Source: a bacterium HR11 (lineage in GTDB: Bacteria; Acidobacteriota; HRBIN11). Taken from it: DNA of 64,000 bases. Positions 17,198 through 26,887 of the stretch are shown piece by piece. Both the position numbers and the translations under genes were made by a program. Under the pieces are notes generated by a model that saw only the letters and a program-made list of their open reading frames with translations, had not been told where the DNA came from and ran no database searches. The number at the start of each line of letters is the position of its first letter. The stretch's first letter is position 1. Location of the stretch: assembly GCA_002898535.1 (NCBI GenBank), contig BEHN01000010.1, positions 1 to 64,000 on the forward strand, read 5' to 3'.

Positions 17198-19075
17198 ATG
17201 GCGCTCCAAGAAGAACCCTTGCGGGATATACCCAGTGATGATACGCCATCGACAAATATGGTCTCCTCGGTCCCCGACGGACCGGACGCCGGAGCCCCGC
17301 CCCCGATGGGAGAGGCACCGGCCGTCGAGTCGGCGTCGTCGGAGGACTATACGGCCCTCTTGATGTCCACGGTCGAGCGCCAGCTCACCCCGCCGGAGCC
17401 GGGTCAGATCCTGGCGGGCCGGGTCATCCATATCGGGACCGAACATGCCGTCGTGGACATCGGCTACCGCGTCGAGGGCCTCGTCCCCTTAGAAGAACTG
17501 CACGACGAAGCCGGCCAGCTGGTCGTCGCCGAGGGCGACACGGTCTTTGTCCAGGTCTTGCCGTACGAGCCCGAGCAGGACTACGTGCCCCTCTCGAAAC
17601 GTCAGGCCGACTTCCAGATGGCCTGGGACCGGATCGTCCAGGCCCATCAGGCCGGGACGCCCCTGACGGGGCGGATCGTGCGTCGTCTGAAGGGCGGCTA
17701 CTTCGTGGACCTCGGCGGCGCTCGGGCCTTCCTGCCGGGTTCGCAGGTCGACCTCCGGAAGCCGGAGGACTACGATGCCTGGCTGGGTCAGACGGTCCAA
17801 GTCAAAGTCTTGACGGTCGACCCCCAGAAGCGGACCGTCGTCGTCTCCCGCCGGGCCTTGCTGGAGGAGGCGCGGGAGCGGCGCCGTCAGCAGGTCCTGG
17901 CGCAACTCCGCCCGGGCGTCGTCCTGGAGGGCGTCGTCAAGAACATCACGGATTATGGGGTCTTCGTCGACCTGGGCGGCGTCGACGGCATGATCCATAA
18001 ATCCGACCTGAGCTGGCAGAGGGTCTCGCATCCCTCTGAGGTCGTCCAGATCGGTCAGTCGATCCGGGTGAAGGTCCTGGCTTACGATGAGGCCACGCAG
18101 AGAGTCTCCCTGGGCCTTAAGCAGTTGACGCCGGACCCCTGGACCCGGGCCGTCAAGAATTACGAGGTCGGCCAGACGGTGACGGGGACCGTGACGAACG
18201 TCGTCGACTATGGGGCCTTTGTCGAGATCGAGCCGGGCGTCTCGGGCCTCATCCACGTGTCGGAACTGGCGTGGTCGACCCGGATCCGGCACCCCTCGCA
18301 GGTCCTGAAGGTCGGCGACACGGTTCAGGTCCGCATCATCGACATCGATACGAAGCGGAAGCGGATCTCCCTCAGCCTGAAGGCCGTCCTGCCGAATCCC
18401 GTCGACGAATTCCTGGCAAAGTACCCCCCGGGGTCGGTCGTGACGACGACGGTCGACCGCTTCAACATGCGGGGCGCCATCACGCGGCTGGATGAATTCC
18501 CGGACATCTTGGGCTTCATCCCCCTTCGGGAGATCACTTGGCAGAGGAAACCCCGGCCGCCGTCCGAATACCTCCACCGGGGCCAGGTCGTGACGGCCCA
18601 GGTCCTGCGGGGGCGGCCCGACGTCCTGCGGGTCTATCTGAGCCTGCGGCGGCTTCAACCCAATCCGTGGAAGGAGTTTGCCGAACGCTACGCCGTCGGC
18701 GACGTCGTGCAGGGGACCGTCGTCGAGAAGTTCGAGAACGGCTGTTTCGTCCGGCCCGAGGGCTATCCCGACATCGATGCTCTCCTGCCCCGGGGCCACT
18801 ACGTGCGGCGTCGGCGGGGGAAGGGCGTCGTGACCGAGGAGCCCGAGGTCGGCCAGACGTTGGAATTCAAGATCATCCAGATGGAACCCCGGAAGCGCCG
18901 CATCGTCCTGAGCCTGCGGGAGCTCTACCGGGACCGGATCCGACAGGAACTCGAGATAGCCCGTCAGAAGCGGGAGGCCGACAAGGTCCGCCTGGGGGAC
19001 ATCGTGGCCCAGGAACTGGAGAAGCTTAAGGCCTACACGAAGGGCTCCTCCGGCGAGGGCTCCCAGGGCGCGTGA
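17198..19075 (+). CDS. rpsA: 30S ribosomal protein S1
   Basis: From the ATG at 17198 (TGGGGTGA upstream) the product is 625 residues. Six S1/OB repeats follow an acidic low-complexity N-terminus of about 50 residues. Clear repeat cores include [19 protein letters not shown] (repeat 1), [20 protein letters not shown] (repeat 3) and [19 protein letters not shown] (repeat 4); repeats 2, 5 and 6 are more diverged. The C-terminus is a charged helix. S1 binds mRNA leaders and delivers them to the small subunit. The number of repeats and the match to rpsA rather than a short S1-domain protein make the assignment firm. The start at 17156 adds 14 residues without a ribosome binding site. Confidence 0.94.
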   Translation: MALQEEPLRDIPSDDTPSTNMVSSVPDGPDAGAPPPMGEAPAVESASSEDYTALLMSTVERQLTPPEPGQILAGRVIHIGTEHAVVDIGYRVEGLVPLEELHDEAGQLVVAEGDTVFVQVLPYEPEQDYVPLSKRQADFQMAWDRIVQAHQAGTPLTGRIVRRLKGGYFVDLGGARAFLPGSQVDLRKPEDYDAWLGQTVQVKVLTVDPQKRTVVVSRRALLEEARERRRQQVLAQLRPGVVLEGVVKNITDYGVFVDLGGVDGMIHKSDLSWQRVSHPSEVVQIGQSIRVKVLAYDEATQRVSLGLKQLTPDPWTRAVKNYEVGQTVTGTVTNVVDYGAFVEIEPGVSGLIHVSELAWSTRIRHPSQVLKVGDTVQVRIIDIDTKRKRISLSLKAVLPNPVDEFLAKYPPGSVVTTTVDRFNMRGAITRLDEFPDILGFIPLREITWQRKPRPPSEYLHRGQVVTAQVLRGRPDVLRVYLSLRRLQPNPWKEFAERYAVGDVVQGTVVEKFENGCFVRPEGYPDIDALLPRGHYVRRRRGKGVVTEEPEVGQTLEFKIIQMEPRKRRIVLSLRELYRDRIRQELEIARQKREADKVRLGDIVAQELEKLKAYTKGSSGEGSQGA

Positions 19076-19179
19076 CGCTTGTCTTGATGGGCCCATCTGC
19101 ATGTCTTCATCCTGTAGCTTGCATGCCGGAGCCCGCATCCTGTATCCTGCATTCCACCCCGAATTCGGGTCTTCGAACG

Positions 19180-19680
19180 ATGCGCCCCCTATTTACGCCC
19201 TGGCGCAAGAAGTACCTCGAGCGGGTCGACGAGGAGACCCAGACGTGCATCTTCTGCGCGGCGGCCCAGGCGGCCGACCCCCGGGAACGGTGGGTCCTGT
19301 TCCGGGGCCGGTGGAACCTCATCATGTTGAACCTGTATCCGTACTCGAACGGTCATATGATGATCGCGCCCCTGACCCATTGGGCCTCCCCGACGGAGGC
19401 GTCGCCGGAGGCATTGACCGAGATGGCCCTCTGGATCCCCGTCGTCCTGGAGGTCCTTCACGAAGCCTACCGACCGCACGGCTTTAACCTGGGGATGAAC
19501 CTGGGCCGGTGTGCCGGGGCCGGGTTTGCCGACCACTATCACCTCCACGTCTTGCCCCGATGGGAAGGGGACACGAACTTCATGGCGACGGTCGCCGGGA
19601 CCCGCCTGATCCCGGAAGACATCCCGACGACCTTTGACCGGCTCCGGCCCCTCCTGGAGGCCCGTCTCGGTCGGCGGTAG
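19180..19680 (+). CDS. HIT-family hydrolase/phosphorylase (Ap4A-phosphorylase-like)
   Basis: 166 residues from the ATG at 19180. The histidine triad is HYHLHVLPRW at about residues 121-130, with the upstream NLYPYSNGHMMIAP strand typical of HIT proteins and an N-terminal CIFC pair. The PRW ending and CIFC pair resemble the actinobacterial Ap4A phosphorylase branch rather than HinT. These enzymes cleave dinucleoside polyphosphates or nucleoside phosphoramidates. The region before this start (19076-19179) is repeat-rich, and no strong ribosome binding site is visible, so the start is less certain than the family. The acyl-CoA dehydrogenase gene follows after 12 bp. Confidence 0.88.
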   Translation: MRPLFTPWRKKYLERVDEETQTCIFCAAAQAADPRERWVLFRGRWNLIMLNLYPYSNGHMMIAPLTHWASPTEASPEALTEMALWIPVVLEVLHEAYRPHGFNLGMNLGRCAGAGFADHYHLHVLPRWEGDTNFMATVAGTRLIPEDIPTTFDRLRPLLEARLGRR

Positions 19681-19692
19681 GAGGGCGTGGGG

Positions 19693-20853
19693 ATGGAGTT
19701 CGCGTACACGGAAGAGCACCATTTACTGCGGGACACGGTCCGGGCGTTCATGGAGTCGGAGGTCGCGCCCCATGTGGACCGGTGGGACCGGGCGGGCTAC
19801 TTTCCCGACGAGGTCCTCCGACGGCTCGGTGAGTTGGGTCTTCTGGGGGCGTCGGTCCCCGAAGAGTACGGGGGCACGCCCCTGGACGCCCTCGGCCAGG
19901 CCATCGCCGTCGAGGAGATGGCCCGCATATCGGCCTCCGTCGCCATCACGGTCGGCGTCCACGTCGGCCTCGTGTGTCCGATGATCGTTCACTACGGGAC
20001 CCCCGAGGCCCGGGCCCGCTATCTCCCGGCGATGGCCCGGGGCGAGTGGCTCGGGGCCTTTGCCCAGACGGAGCCCGACACGGGCTCGGATGCCGCCGGC
20101 ATCCAGACCCGGGCCGTCCGGAAGGGCGACCGGTACGTCCTGAACGGCGTCAAGGTATGGGTCACCAACGCCGAGAGGGCCCGGGTCCTCGTCGTCCAGG
20201 CCGTGACGGACCCGGCCGCCGGCAAGCGGGGGATCAGCTCCTTCATCGTCGAGACGACCTGGCCCGGCGTCGTCGTCGGTCGCAACGAGGCCAAGCTGGG
20301 CCTCCACAGTTCGGTCACCAACCCGGTCCACCTGGAGGACTGCGAGGTCCCCGTCGAGAACCGCTTGGGGGCCGAGGGTCAGGGCCTCCGGATCGCCCTG
20401 GAGCATCTCAGCGCCAGCCGTATCAGCGTGGCGGCCCAGGCCGTCGGGATCGCCCAGGGAGCCTACGAGCAGGCCCTCCGGTATACGACCCAGCGGCGAA
20501 CCTTCGGAGCCTTTTTGGCCGAACACCAGGCCATTCAGTTCATGCTGGCCGACATGGCGACCGCCATCGAGGCGGCCCGCCTGCTGACCCATCGGGCGGC
20601 GTGGCTCCGGGACCGGGGCCGGCCCTTTACGGCGGCCGCTTCGATGGCCAAGCTGTTCGCTTCGGAGATGTGCCAGCGGGTGACCTATCAGGCCTTGCAG
20701 ATATTCGGCGGGTACGGCTATTCTCGGGAGTACCCCCTGGAGCGGTACTTCCGGGACGCCCGGGTGACGACCATCTATGAGGGCACGTCGGAAATCCAGC
20801 GGGTCATCATCGCCCGGGAGCTCCTGCGGGCCGCCGGGGCGGGGCGGGCATGA
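19693..20853 (+). CDS. Acyl-CoA dehydrogenase
   Basis: 386 residues from the ATG at 19693 (GGAGGG upstream; a GTG at 19687 is possible). The three ACAD domains are complete: the N-terminal helical domain, the FAD/acyl-CoA middle domain with FAQTEPDTGSDAAGIQT and WVTNAERA, and the C-terminal helical domain ending IFGGYGYSREYPLERYFRDA and IYEGTSEIQR. The glutamate in YEGT is the usual catalytic base. It should catalyse FAD-dependent alpha-beta dehydrogenation of an acyl-CoA, passing electrons to ETF. Chain-length specificity cannot be read from this sequence with confidence. Confidence 0.94.
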   Translation: MEFAYTEEHHLLRDTVRAFMESEVAPHVDRWDRAGYFPDEVLRRLGELGLLGASVPEEYGGTPLDALGQAIAVEEMARISASVAITVGVHVGLVCPMIVHYGTPEARARYLPAMARGEWLGAFAQTEPDTGSDAAGIQTRAVRKGDRYVLNGVKVWVTNAERARVLVVQAVTDPAAGKRGISSFIVETTWPGVVVGRNEAKLGLHSSVTNPVHLEDCEVPVENRLGAEGQGLRIALEHLSASRISVAAQAVGIAQGAYEQALRYTTQRRTFGAFLAEHQAIQFMLADMATAIEAARLLTHRAAWLRDRGRPFTAAASMAKLFASEMCQRVTYQALQIFGGYGYSREYPLERYFRDARVTTIYEGTSEIQRVIIARELLRAAGAGRA

Positions 20854-20939
20854 AGGCCCCGGGTTCCAGGTCTCAGGCGCCCGGCTGAAGAGGTTTCTCC
20901 TGGGACCTGACACACCCGAGACCTTGAACTTCATCCTGC

Positions 20940-21452
20940 ATGTGGGAATCGGCGATGCATCGAGTCGAAACGCTGGCGGCGATGGGGCGGACGGCCCGGC
21001 GGGCGGGCGTTCTCTTACTCGGGTGGCTGATCCCGGGGAGCGCCCACTGGGTCCTCGGCCGTCGCATCCAGGCCCTCATCGTATTCGTGACGGTCCACTT
21101 CATGTTTTTCTACGGCCTCTTCATGGGGAGTCCCCTCCATCGGTTCGACCCCGAGGCGCCCGTCCGGTCGACCCTGGAGAAGGCGGCCCAGATGGGCAAC
21201 GGCTTGGCTTACTGGCTGGCCCTCTGGTGGGTCCCCCAAATGGAGACCTGGCCGGACAGCCCCCTGCGGCGGCTGGCCGAGCGGTCGAACTTTGGGCAAG
21301 GGGACATCGTGCACGCCTGGGCGGAAAAGGGATATACCTTTGCCATCTCGTCGGGTCTGCTGAACATCCTGCTCGTGCTTAAGGTGTACGACCGGATGTT
21401 TCGCCCTCAGCCGACGGCTTCCGACCCGGAGACGCCTTCCGATGTGGCGTAG
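20940..21452 (+). CDS. Small polytopic membrane protein (DUF6677-like)
   Basis: 170 residues with a hydrophobic N-terminal segment (AGVLLLGWLIPGSAHWVLG) and further membrane segments around FVTVHFMFFYGLFMG and AISSGLLNILLVLKVYD. The GWLIPGSAHWVLGRR segment resembles the DUF6677 family seen in Acidobacteriota, but I am recalling this rather than measuring it. No catalytic residues stand out. It is the first gene of a tight envelope cluster: the next gene overlaps it by 11 bp. ATG codons at 20940, 20955 and 20982 are all possible starts. Confidence 0.72.
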   Translation: MWESAMHRVETLAAMGRTARRAGVLLLGWLIPGSAHWVLGRRIQALIVFVTVHFMFFYGLFMGSPLHRFDPEAPVRSTLEKAAQMGNGLAYWLALWWVPQMETWPDSPLRRLAERSNFGQGDIVHAWAEKGYTFAISSGLLNILLVLKVYDRMFRPQPTASDPETPSDVA

Positions 21453-21624
21453 CCACTTCCTGAACATGCTGGTGTTCGCCCTGTGCACCTCTATTCTGTT
21501 GGCCTTATACTTTAAGGACGAGCCCCGGGACCAGATTCGGTTCTTCCTGAAGGTGTGGGTCTTCATGGTCGTCGGCGCCCTGGTCGTCGCATGGGTCATG
21601 TACTTTTTAGGAGGGCGGGGATAG
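21442..21624 (+). CDS. 60-residue two-helix membrane protein
   Basis: A very short protein with two predicted membrane helices (FLNMLVFALCTSILLALYF and FLKVWVFMVVGALVVAWVMYF) separated by a charged hinge KDEPRDQIR. It overlaps the upstream membrane gene by 11 bp and ends 4 bp before the VanZ-S55 gene, so it is very likely translated as part of this operon. I do not recognise a family. Confidence 0.68.
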   Translation: MWRSHFLNMLVFALCTSILLALYFKDEPRDQIRFFLKVWVFMVVGALVVAWVMYFLGGRG

Positions 21625-21628
21625 CCGT

Positions 21629-23851
21629 ATGGGTCGGCGGGATTGGACGTGGGTCCGAGTCGATGGGGTCTGGTGGGCGACGGTCGTCGGGACGATCGCC
21701 TTGGCAGTCTTACCGGTTCAACCCCGACCCCTTCACGTGCCGGCCGAGGACAAGCTCTATCACGCCCTCCTGTACGGGTGGGTCGCCTGGACGGCCCTCC
21801 GGTGGGTCCGCCGGCGCTGGCCCCGAGCCCATGCAGTCGGGTGGGCCTGGGTCGCCGCCGGGACGGTCGGCGCCCTGACGGAGGTCCTGCAAGCGTGGGT
21901 CCCCTATCGGTCGATGTCTTTCCTCGACTGGACGGCCGATGCCGTGGGGGCCGCCCTGCTCCTGGGCCTGGTCCGGGGGGCCCAGTACCTCCGGATGGGA
22001 AGCCTGGTCGGCCTGACCCTGCTGGCCGTCGGAGCGTGGAATCTACCGGTGTCCCATGCGACGGACTACTGGCCCGTCGAGGACGTCCGGCCCGGCCTGC
22101 GGGGCGAGGGCCAGACGACCGTCGGGGGCAACCGGACGATCCGCTTTGAGGTCGAGGTCCTGGGCCGTCTCTCGAACGTCCTCCCGGGCCTGGACGTCAT
22201 CATCGTGAAGATCGACGCCCCCGAGTTGGCGAACGCGGGCGTCTTCGCCGGCATGAGCGGGAGCCCCGTTTACATCCAGGGCCGCCTTCTGGGTGCCGTC
22301 GCATACGCCTGGGCCTTCTCGAAGGAGCCCATCGCCGGCGTCGTTCCCTTCGCTTCCATGCAGAAGCTCCAGGCGACGGCCCTGAGCCTGCCCGGTTCGC
22401 CGACGCCGACCCCGACGGCCGACGTCCGGTGGTCCGATTTACGGACGGCCCTGTTCCTGCAGGGTGAAGCCCTGGACGCCTGGTACCGCCAGTACCAGGA
22501 CCAGGTCCGACGGCTCTTCCAGGGCCCCCAAGAGACCGCTGTCCGTGGATGGGTCCCCCTGCCCGGCGTCTGGGCCGGCGACCCCGTGTGGCGACAGGCC
22601 CTCGGCCTGTCGGAGATGGGTACCCTCGCCGGACCGGGCACCGCTTCCAAGGCACCCCCAGCCCCCGATGAACCCCTGGCGCCGGGGACGAGCATCGCCA
22701 TCCCCCTGGTGACGGGCGACCTCCAGCTTGCTTACATCGGCACGCTGACGGCCGTCGAACGGGACCGCATTTACGCTTTCGGCCACCAGATGCTGAACCT
22801 GGGCCGGATCGACTTTCCCCTGTACCGGGCCCGCGTGGTCACCGTCCTGCCCAGCTATCAGAGCTCCCACGTCATCGCCGAGCTGGACCGGCCCCTGGGC
22901 GTCTTAGACGTGGACGTCTGGACGGGCGTCGGGGGCCGGGTCGGACCCCTCCCCGACGGGACGCGGGTCCAGGTCACGGTCCAGAACGAAAGCCAGTCCC
23001 AGACCTTCCGGTATGAGACGATCCGGCACCCCTGGATCGCCCCCTTCCTGGTCGGTCAACTCTCGATGGTCAACCTCCTCCTGTCGCCTCTGGGCGTCCA
23101 TGACGGCCACGTGCGGCTCCAGATGAAGCTCAACCTGGACGGCGGACGGCCCCTCGAGGTCCGGAACGTCTTCGCCGGCATGTCGGCGACGACCCAGCAG
23201 GTGCCCCAATTTATCGCCGGCCTCCTGGCCTTCGTCTGGAATAATCCCTTCGAGAGCGTCCGCATCCCCTCCGTCGAGATCAACCTCCAGCAGTCCCGCC
23301 GGTCTATCCAGGCCCGCCTGACCGAAGTCCGCCTGCTGTCGCAAGACCTGGCACCCGGTGACGAGCTCCCCTTACAGATGACCGTCGTCCCCCGCCAGGC
23401 CGAGCCCATCGTTCAGGCGGCGACCGTCCGCCTGCCGGACGAGTTGGCACCTGGAACATACTGGCTGTACGTCGGCGGCGCCCAGACGCTGAACCAGCTC
23501 GACGCGGCGGGCCTGTACCGGTTCCTGGAATTTTCCAGCTTGAGCGACATCTTGAACATGTTTCGACAGCTACGGCCCAACGACGGCCTTTACATCCGTT
23601 TGGTACGATTGAACCCGACGGTCATCAGCGGGACCCAGCTCCTGCGGAATCTGCCCCTCCAGGTCTACAGTCAGCTCCAGTCCCGGGGTACCCAGGGCCG
23701 GGTCGCGACGGTCCCCTACGAGATCGTCTTGGACCAGCGGGTCGACGTGCCTTACATCGTCGAGGGCCTCGAGCGATTTCCGATTATCGTCCGGGCGCCG
23801 ACCCAGCCCCGGCCAGCCGCACGACCGACATCCTCCGGCGGAGGCAACTGA
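21629..23851 (+). CDS. VanZ-like membrane domain fused to SpoIVB-type (S55) peptidase
   Basis: 740 residues. Residues about 10-120 form a VanZ-like membrane module (DKLYHALLYGWVAW, GALTEVLQAWVPYRSMSFLDW). A second hydrophobic stretch (MGSLVGLTLLAVGAW, from residue 123) resembles the signal peptide of a stand-alone secreted protein. The S55 domain follows, with VFAGMSGSPVYIQGRLLGAV at about 205-224 carrying the catalytic serine motif GMSGSP, and VVPFASM. The C-terminal 350 residues are beta-rich and end in a proline-rich tail. S55 peptidases cleave secreted or membrane regulatory proteins. Separate translation from Met123 is possible. The propeller gene starts 4 bp after the stop. Confidence 0.87.
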   Translation: MGRRDWTWVRVDGVWWATVVGTIALAVLPVQPRPLHVPAEDKLYHALLYGWVAWTALRWVRRRWPRAHAVGWAWVAAGTVGALTEVLQAWVPYRSMSFLDWTADAVGAALLLGLVRGAQYLRMGSLVGLTLLAVGAWNLPVSHATDYWPVEDVRPGLRGEGQTTVGGNRTIRFEVEVLGRLSNVLPGLDVIIVKIDAPELANAGVFAGMSGSPVYIQGRLLGAVAYAWAFSKEPIAGVVPFASMQKLQATALSLPGSPTPTPTADVRWSDLRTALFLQGEALDAWYRQYQDQVRRLFQGPQETAVRGWVPLPGVWAGDPVWRQALGLSEMGTLAGPGTASKAPPAPDEPLAPGTSIAIPLVTGDLQLAYIGTLTAVERDRIYAFGHQMLNLGRIDFPLYRARVVTVLPSYQSSHVIAELDRPLGVLDVDVWTGVGGRVGPLPDGTRVQVTVQNESQSQTFRYETIRHPWIAPFLVGQLSMVNLLLSPLGVHDGHVRLQMKLNLDGGRPLEVRNVFAGMSATTQQVPQFIAGLLAFVWNNPFESVRIPSVEINLQQSRRSIQARLTEVRLLSQDLAPGDELPLQMTVVPRQAEPIVQAATVRLPDELAPGTYWLYVGGAQTLNQLDAAGLYRFLEFSSLSDILNMFRQLRPNDGLYIRLVRLNPTVISGTQLLRNLPLQVYSQLQSRGTQGRVATVPYEIVLDQRVDVPYIVEGLERFPIIVRAPTQPRPAARPTSSGGGN

Positions 23852-23855
23852 GACG

Positions 23856-26216
23856 ATGCAAAGACATTCCGGAATGACGAGTTTCGCATTGCGAGTTTCT
23901 CATTTAAAAATTTTATTTGTGTGGACCGCCTTTCTCGGCCTGATCCCCCTCAGCTTGATGGCCGCCCGACCGAAAGTCTGGGTCGATACCCGCCAGGACG
24001 ACTTCTCGGCCGGTGAGCTGGACGGCGTCCTGGTGTCCAGCGACGGGGAAGTCCGCCTGGCCCTCCGCTTCGAACGGGTCGCCGACTTCAACGAGGCCGT
24101 CGTCTGGGACACGTGGCTGGAAGGCTCGACCCTCTACGTGGCCACGGGCCACAACGGCCGGGTCTACGCCGTCGATACCCGGACCCTGAAGGTCGAAAAG
24201 GTCGTCGACCTCGACGAACCGGAAGCCCAGACCGTCGCCGTCTGGAAGGGGGACCTCTACATCGGCGCCAACCCGGGCGGCCGCCTGTACCGGTGGTCTC
24301 CGACGAAACGGGCCGTCGAACGGGCGTGGGACTCCCAGGAGGCCTACATCTGGGACCTGGCCGTCTGGCGGGGGAACCTTTACATCGCCACCGGGGACCG
24401 GGGGCGTCTGTACCGCATCGGCGCCGACGGCAAGGCCGTCCAGGTCCTGGATACCGAGGACCAGAACCTGGTCCGCCTCTGGGCCGACGACGCGGGCCTC
24501 TACGTCGGGGCGGCCGGCTTGGGAAACGTCTATCGCTTGGACGCCCATGAAAAAGCCGTCGCCGTCTATCCGGCCGAGCGGGCGGAAGTCGCCGCTATCA
24601 CGGGTGGCCTGAAGTCGGCCGGCTGGACCCTCGCCCTGGCGACCATCGGTACGCCCGTCCAGACCCTCCCGCCGGGTCCGACCCCGCCCTCGGCGCCTCC
24701 GCCGACTCAGCCTCCGACGACCGTCACGACGGGAGGCGATGAGGTCACGGTCACGGCCCGTGCCCCCGAGGCGGTCCAGCGGGCGCCGCAACCCTCAGAA
24801 GAGGAACAGGCCCCCGTCCGCCGGACGCCGCCCGTTACTTTCCCCCTCAGCCTGGAGGCCGGCTTTCGGGGTGGGGCCGTCTGGGCGATGGACGACAGCC
24901 TGCGTCTCTTTCCCCTGTGGGCGACCCGGGACTACTGGCTTTACGACATCGTGCCCTTTCAAGGCGAGCTCTGGGTCGCCGTCGGGAGTCCGGCCCGTGT
25001 GATTTCCATCGATGCCCAGCGGCGGGTCAGCTACCAGTCCTCTTTCCAGGAAGAGCAGGTCGTCCGTCTCGTCGTACAGGGCGACAGCCTGTGGGCCGCC
25101 ACGAGCAATCCGGCCCGCCTCTACCGGGCCGCCGGCCGGAGCCCCCAGGAGGGGACCTACACGTCGCCCGTGAAGGACGCTGGCTCGATGGCCCGCTGGG
25201 GGACCCTTCAGTGGCGGGGGACCGTGCGTTCGGGTCGCGCCATCGAGTGCTTCGCCCGCGCGGGCAACACCCGCCGACCCGACGCGACCTGGACGGACTG
25301 GCGGGGTCCCCTCGGACCCGAAAGCAGTCTGGACCTGCCGCCGAGCCGGTACTTCCAGTACCGATGCACGCTCCGGGGCAGTTTCCAGGACAGCCCCCGT
25401 CTCCAGGAGGTCCGGGTCACCTTCCTGCCCCAGAATCAGCCGCCCAAGTTCACGGAAGTCCGCGTCCTGCCGCCCGGGAGCGTGTACCGGGAGGTCCCGC
25501 AGGCCCAGCCGGCCGCCCGCATCGCCGGAGCGCCCCGCTCGACCCTCGATACCCGGCCGCCGGAACCGCCCCTCGAGAGCGCCAATCCGCCGACGACCGG
25601 CGGACCCGCCCGCTCCCCCGGCGGACCCCCGACGGGCCCGGCCTACATGCCCGGCCAGGAGCAGTACAAGTGGGGCATGCAGACCGTCGTCTGGCAGGCC
25701 ACCGACCCGGACGGCGACGACCTGAAGTACGACGTTTACATCCAGCGGGCGGACCAGACGGCCTGGACGCTCCTGAAAAGCGGCCTGGAGTCTTCCGTCT
25801 TCGCCTTCGACACGACGAGCCTCCCCGACGGGTGGTACCGCCTGCGCATCGTCGCCTCCGACGAGGCGGCCAACGTCCCCGGCCAGGGCCTTCGGACCGA
25901 GACCGTCACGCCCCTGTTCCTGGTCGACCACACACCGCCCCGGCTGAGCCTCCTGAAGCGGGAAAAGACGTCCGGCGGCTGGCTCATCCAGGTCCAGGCC
26001 CAGGACGAACTGAGCCCCATCGCCCGGGCCGAGTACGCCCTTCAGCCCGACGAATGGCTCCCCCTGTTCCCCGTGGACCAGATCCTGGACAGCCGTCAGG
26101 AGACGCTGGAACTCCGACTCTCCGGGAATCCCGGCCCCTGGCCCTCCGTGCAGGTCCGGGTCTGCGACGCCGGCCAGAACTGTAGCGTCCTCAGCGTGCC
26201 CCTGACGCCGCCTTAG
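23856..26216 (+). CDS. Secreted beta-propeller protein with C-terminal Ig-like domains
   Basis: 786 residues with an N-terminal signal segment (ILFVWTAFLGLIPLSLMAA). Residues about 60-400 contain repeating propeller blades of the form LYVATGHNGRVYAVD, LYIGANPGGRLYRWS, LYIATGDRGRLYRIG. A low-complexity Pro/Thr linker (about 265-320) interrupts the blades. The C-terminal 300 residues look like Ig/fibronectin-type strands (QTVVWQATDPDGDDLKYDVYIQ). It likely acts in the periplasm or on the cell surface. Four-base spacing from the S55 gene suggests it could be its partner or substrate, which is inference. A degenerate MITE end begins immediately after the TAG stop. Confidence 0.83.
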   Translation: MQRHSGMTSFALRVSHLKILFVWTAFLGLIPLSLMAARPKVWVDTRQDDFSAGELDGVLVSSDGEVRLALRFERVADFNEAVVWDTWLEGSTLYVATGHNGRVYAVDTRTLKVEKVVDLDEPEAQTVAVWKGDLYIGANPGGRLYRWSPTKRAVERAWDSQEAYIWDLAVWRGNLYIATGDRGRLYRIGADGKAVQVLDTEDQNLVRLWADDAGLYVGAAGLGNVYRLDAHEKAVAVYPAERAEVAAITGGLKSAGWTLALATIGTPVQTLPPGPTPPSAPPPTQPPTTVTTGGDEVTVTARAPEAVQRAPQPSEEEQAPVRRTPPVTFPLSLEAGFRGGAVWAMDDSLRLFPLWATRDYWLYDIVPFQGELWVAVGSPARVISIDAQRRVSYQSSFQEEQVVRLVVQGDSLWAATSNPARLYRAAGRSPQEGTYTSPVKDAGSMARWGTLQWRGTVRSGRAIECFARAGNTRRPDATWTDWRGPLGPESSLDLPPSRYFQYRCTLRGSFQDSPRLQEVRVTFLPQNQPPKFTEVRVLPPGSVYREVPQAQPAARIAGAPRSTLDTRPPEPPLESANPPTTGGPARSPGGPPTGPAYMPGQEQYKWGMQTVVWQATDPDGDDLKYDVYIQRADQTAWTLLKSGLESSVFAFDTTSLPDGWYRLRIVASDEAANVPGQGLRTETVTPLFLVDHTPPRLSLLKREKTSGGWLIQVQAQDELSPIARAEYALQPDEWLPLFPVDQILDSRQETLELRLSGNPGPWPSVQVRVCDAGQNCSVLSVPLTPP

Positions 26217-26290
26217 CGGATCCGTTCGGTTCGTAAGAATGGTATCGAGACGGCCTTTCCCACCGCCGAGAGGCACGGTTGTTCAAAGTG
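26217..26290. mobile_element. MITE-like element fragment E
   Basis: Starting on the base after the TAG stop of the propeller gene, CGGATCCGTTCGGTTCGTAA matches the left TIR of copies B and D, followed by the matching subterminal segment (CGGCCTTTCCCACCGCC...GGCACGG). No right end is found; the fragment runs into a period-8 array of AGTGACGA-like units at 26284-26328. Confidence 0.65.
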
Positions 26291-26412
26291 ACGAAGTGAC
26301 AAAGTAACGGAGTGATGAAGTGACGATGGAAGGATGATCCCGACCTGCCCACTGCCGACCTGCCCACCTGCCTATCCTCTTCCCTGTTCGCCATTCGCCA
26401 TATCGGTGTTCG

Positions 26413-26877
26413 ATGCAGGCGAACTCCGCCCCTCCGTCGCTTCGTCCCTCCGTCACTTACGAAGTAACGTGGCCCGTCCTGGTCGCCCTGGCGGCGGCCG
26501 TCCTCACGGCCGGTTTCGGGGCGACCTACGCCCTGTGGGGTCGGGTCCCCGTGCCCCTGCCGGTCTGCCTGCTGTACACTCTGACGGGCATTCCCTGCGC
26601 CACCTGCGGGACGACCCGGGCCTTCCAGGCCCTCGCCCGGGGCCACCTCCTGGAGGCCCTGCGCTACCAGCCTCTCATCATGCTGACGGTCGCCGTCTCG
26701 ACGGCGGCGACCCTGGCCGACCTCGTCGCCTGGTGGGCGACCGGCCGGCAGTGGCTCCCGACGGCCCTCCGCCGCCTGCGGGTCTCGGCCTGGACCGTCG
26801 TCGCCCTGTTCCTCATCAACTGGGTCTATCTCGTCCTCTTCCTGAGCCCCCGCGTCCACCGCTGGCTCACCGGCTGA
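26413..26877 (+). CDS. DUF2752 membrane protein
   Basis: 154 residues with three or four membrane helices. The segment IPCATCGTTRAFQALARGHLLEALRYQP is the diagnostic DUF2752 core (usually CPxCGxTR), with the two cysteines and arginine retained. The family is small, membrane-bound and of unknown function, common in Bacteroidetes, Acidobacteria and relatives. The 195 bp upstream contain repeat tracts rather than an operon partner. It converges with the PAP2 gene across an inverted period-7 array. Confidence 0.83.
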   Translation: MQANSAPPSLRPSVTYEVTWPVLVALAAAVLTAGFGATYALWGRVPVPLPVCLLYTLTGIPCATCGTTRAFQALARGHLLEALRYQPLIMLTVAVSTAATLADLVAWWATGRQWLPTALRRLRVSAWTVVALFLINWVYLVLFLSPRVHRWLTG

Positions 26878-26887
26878 CAGGCTCAAA

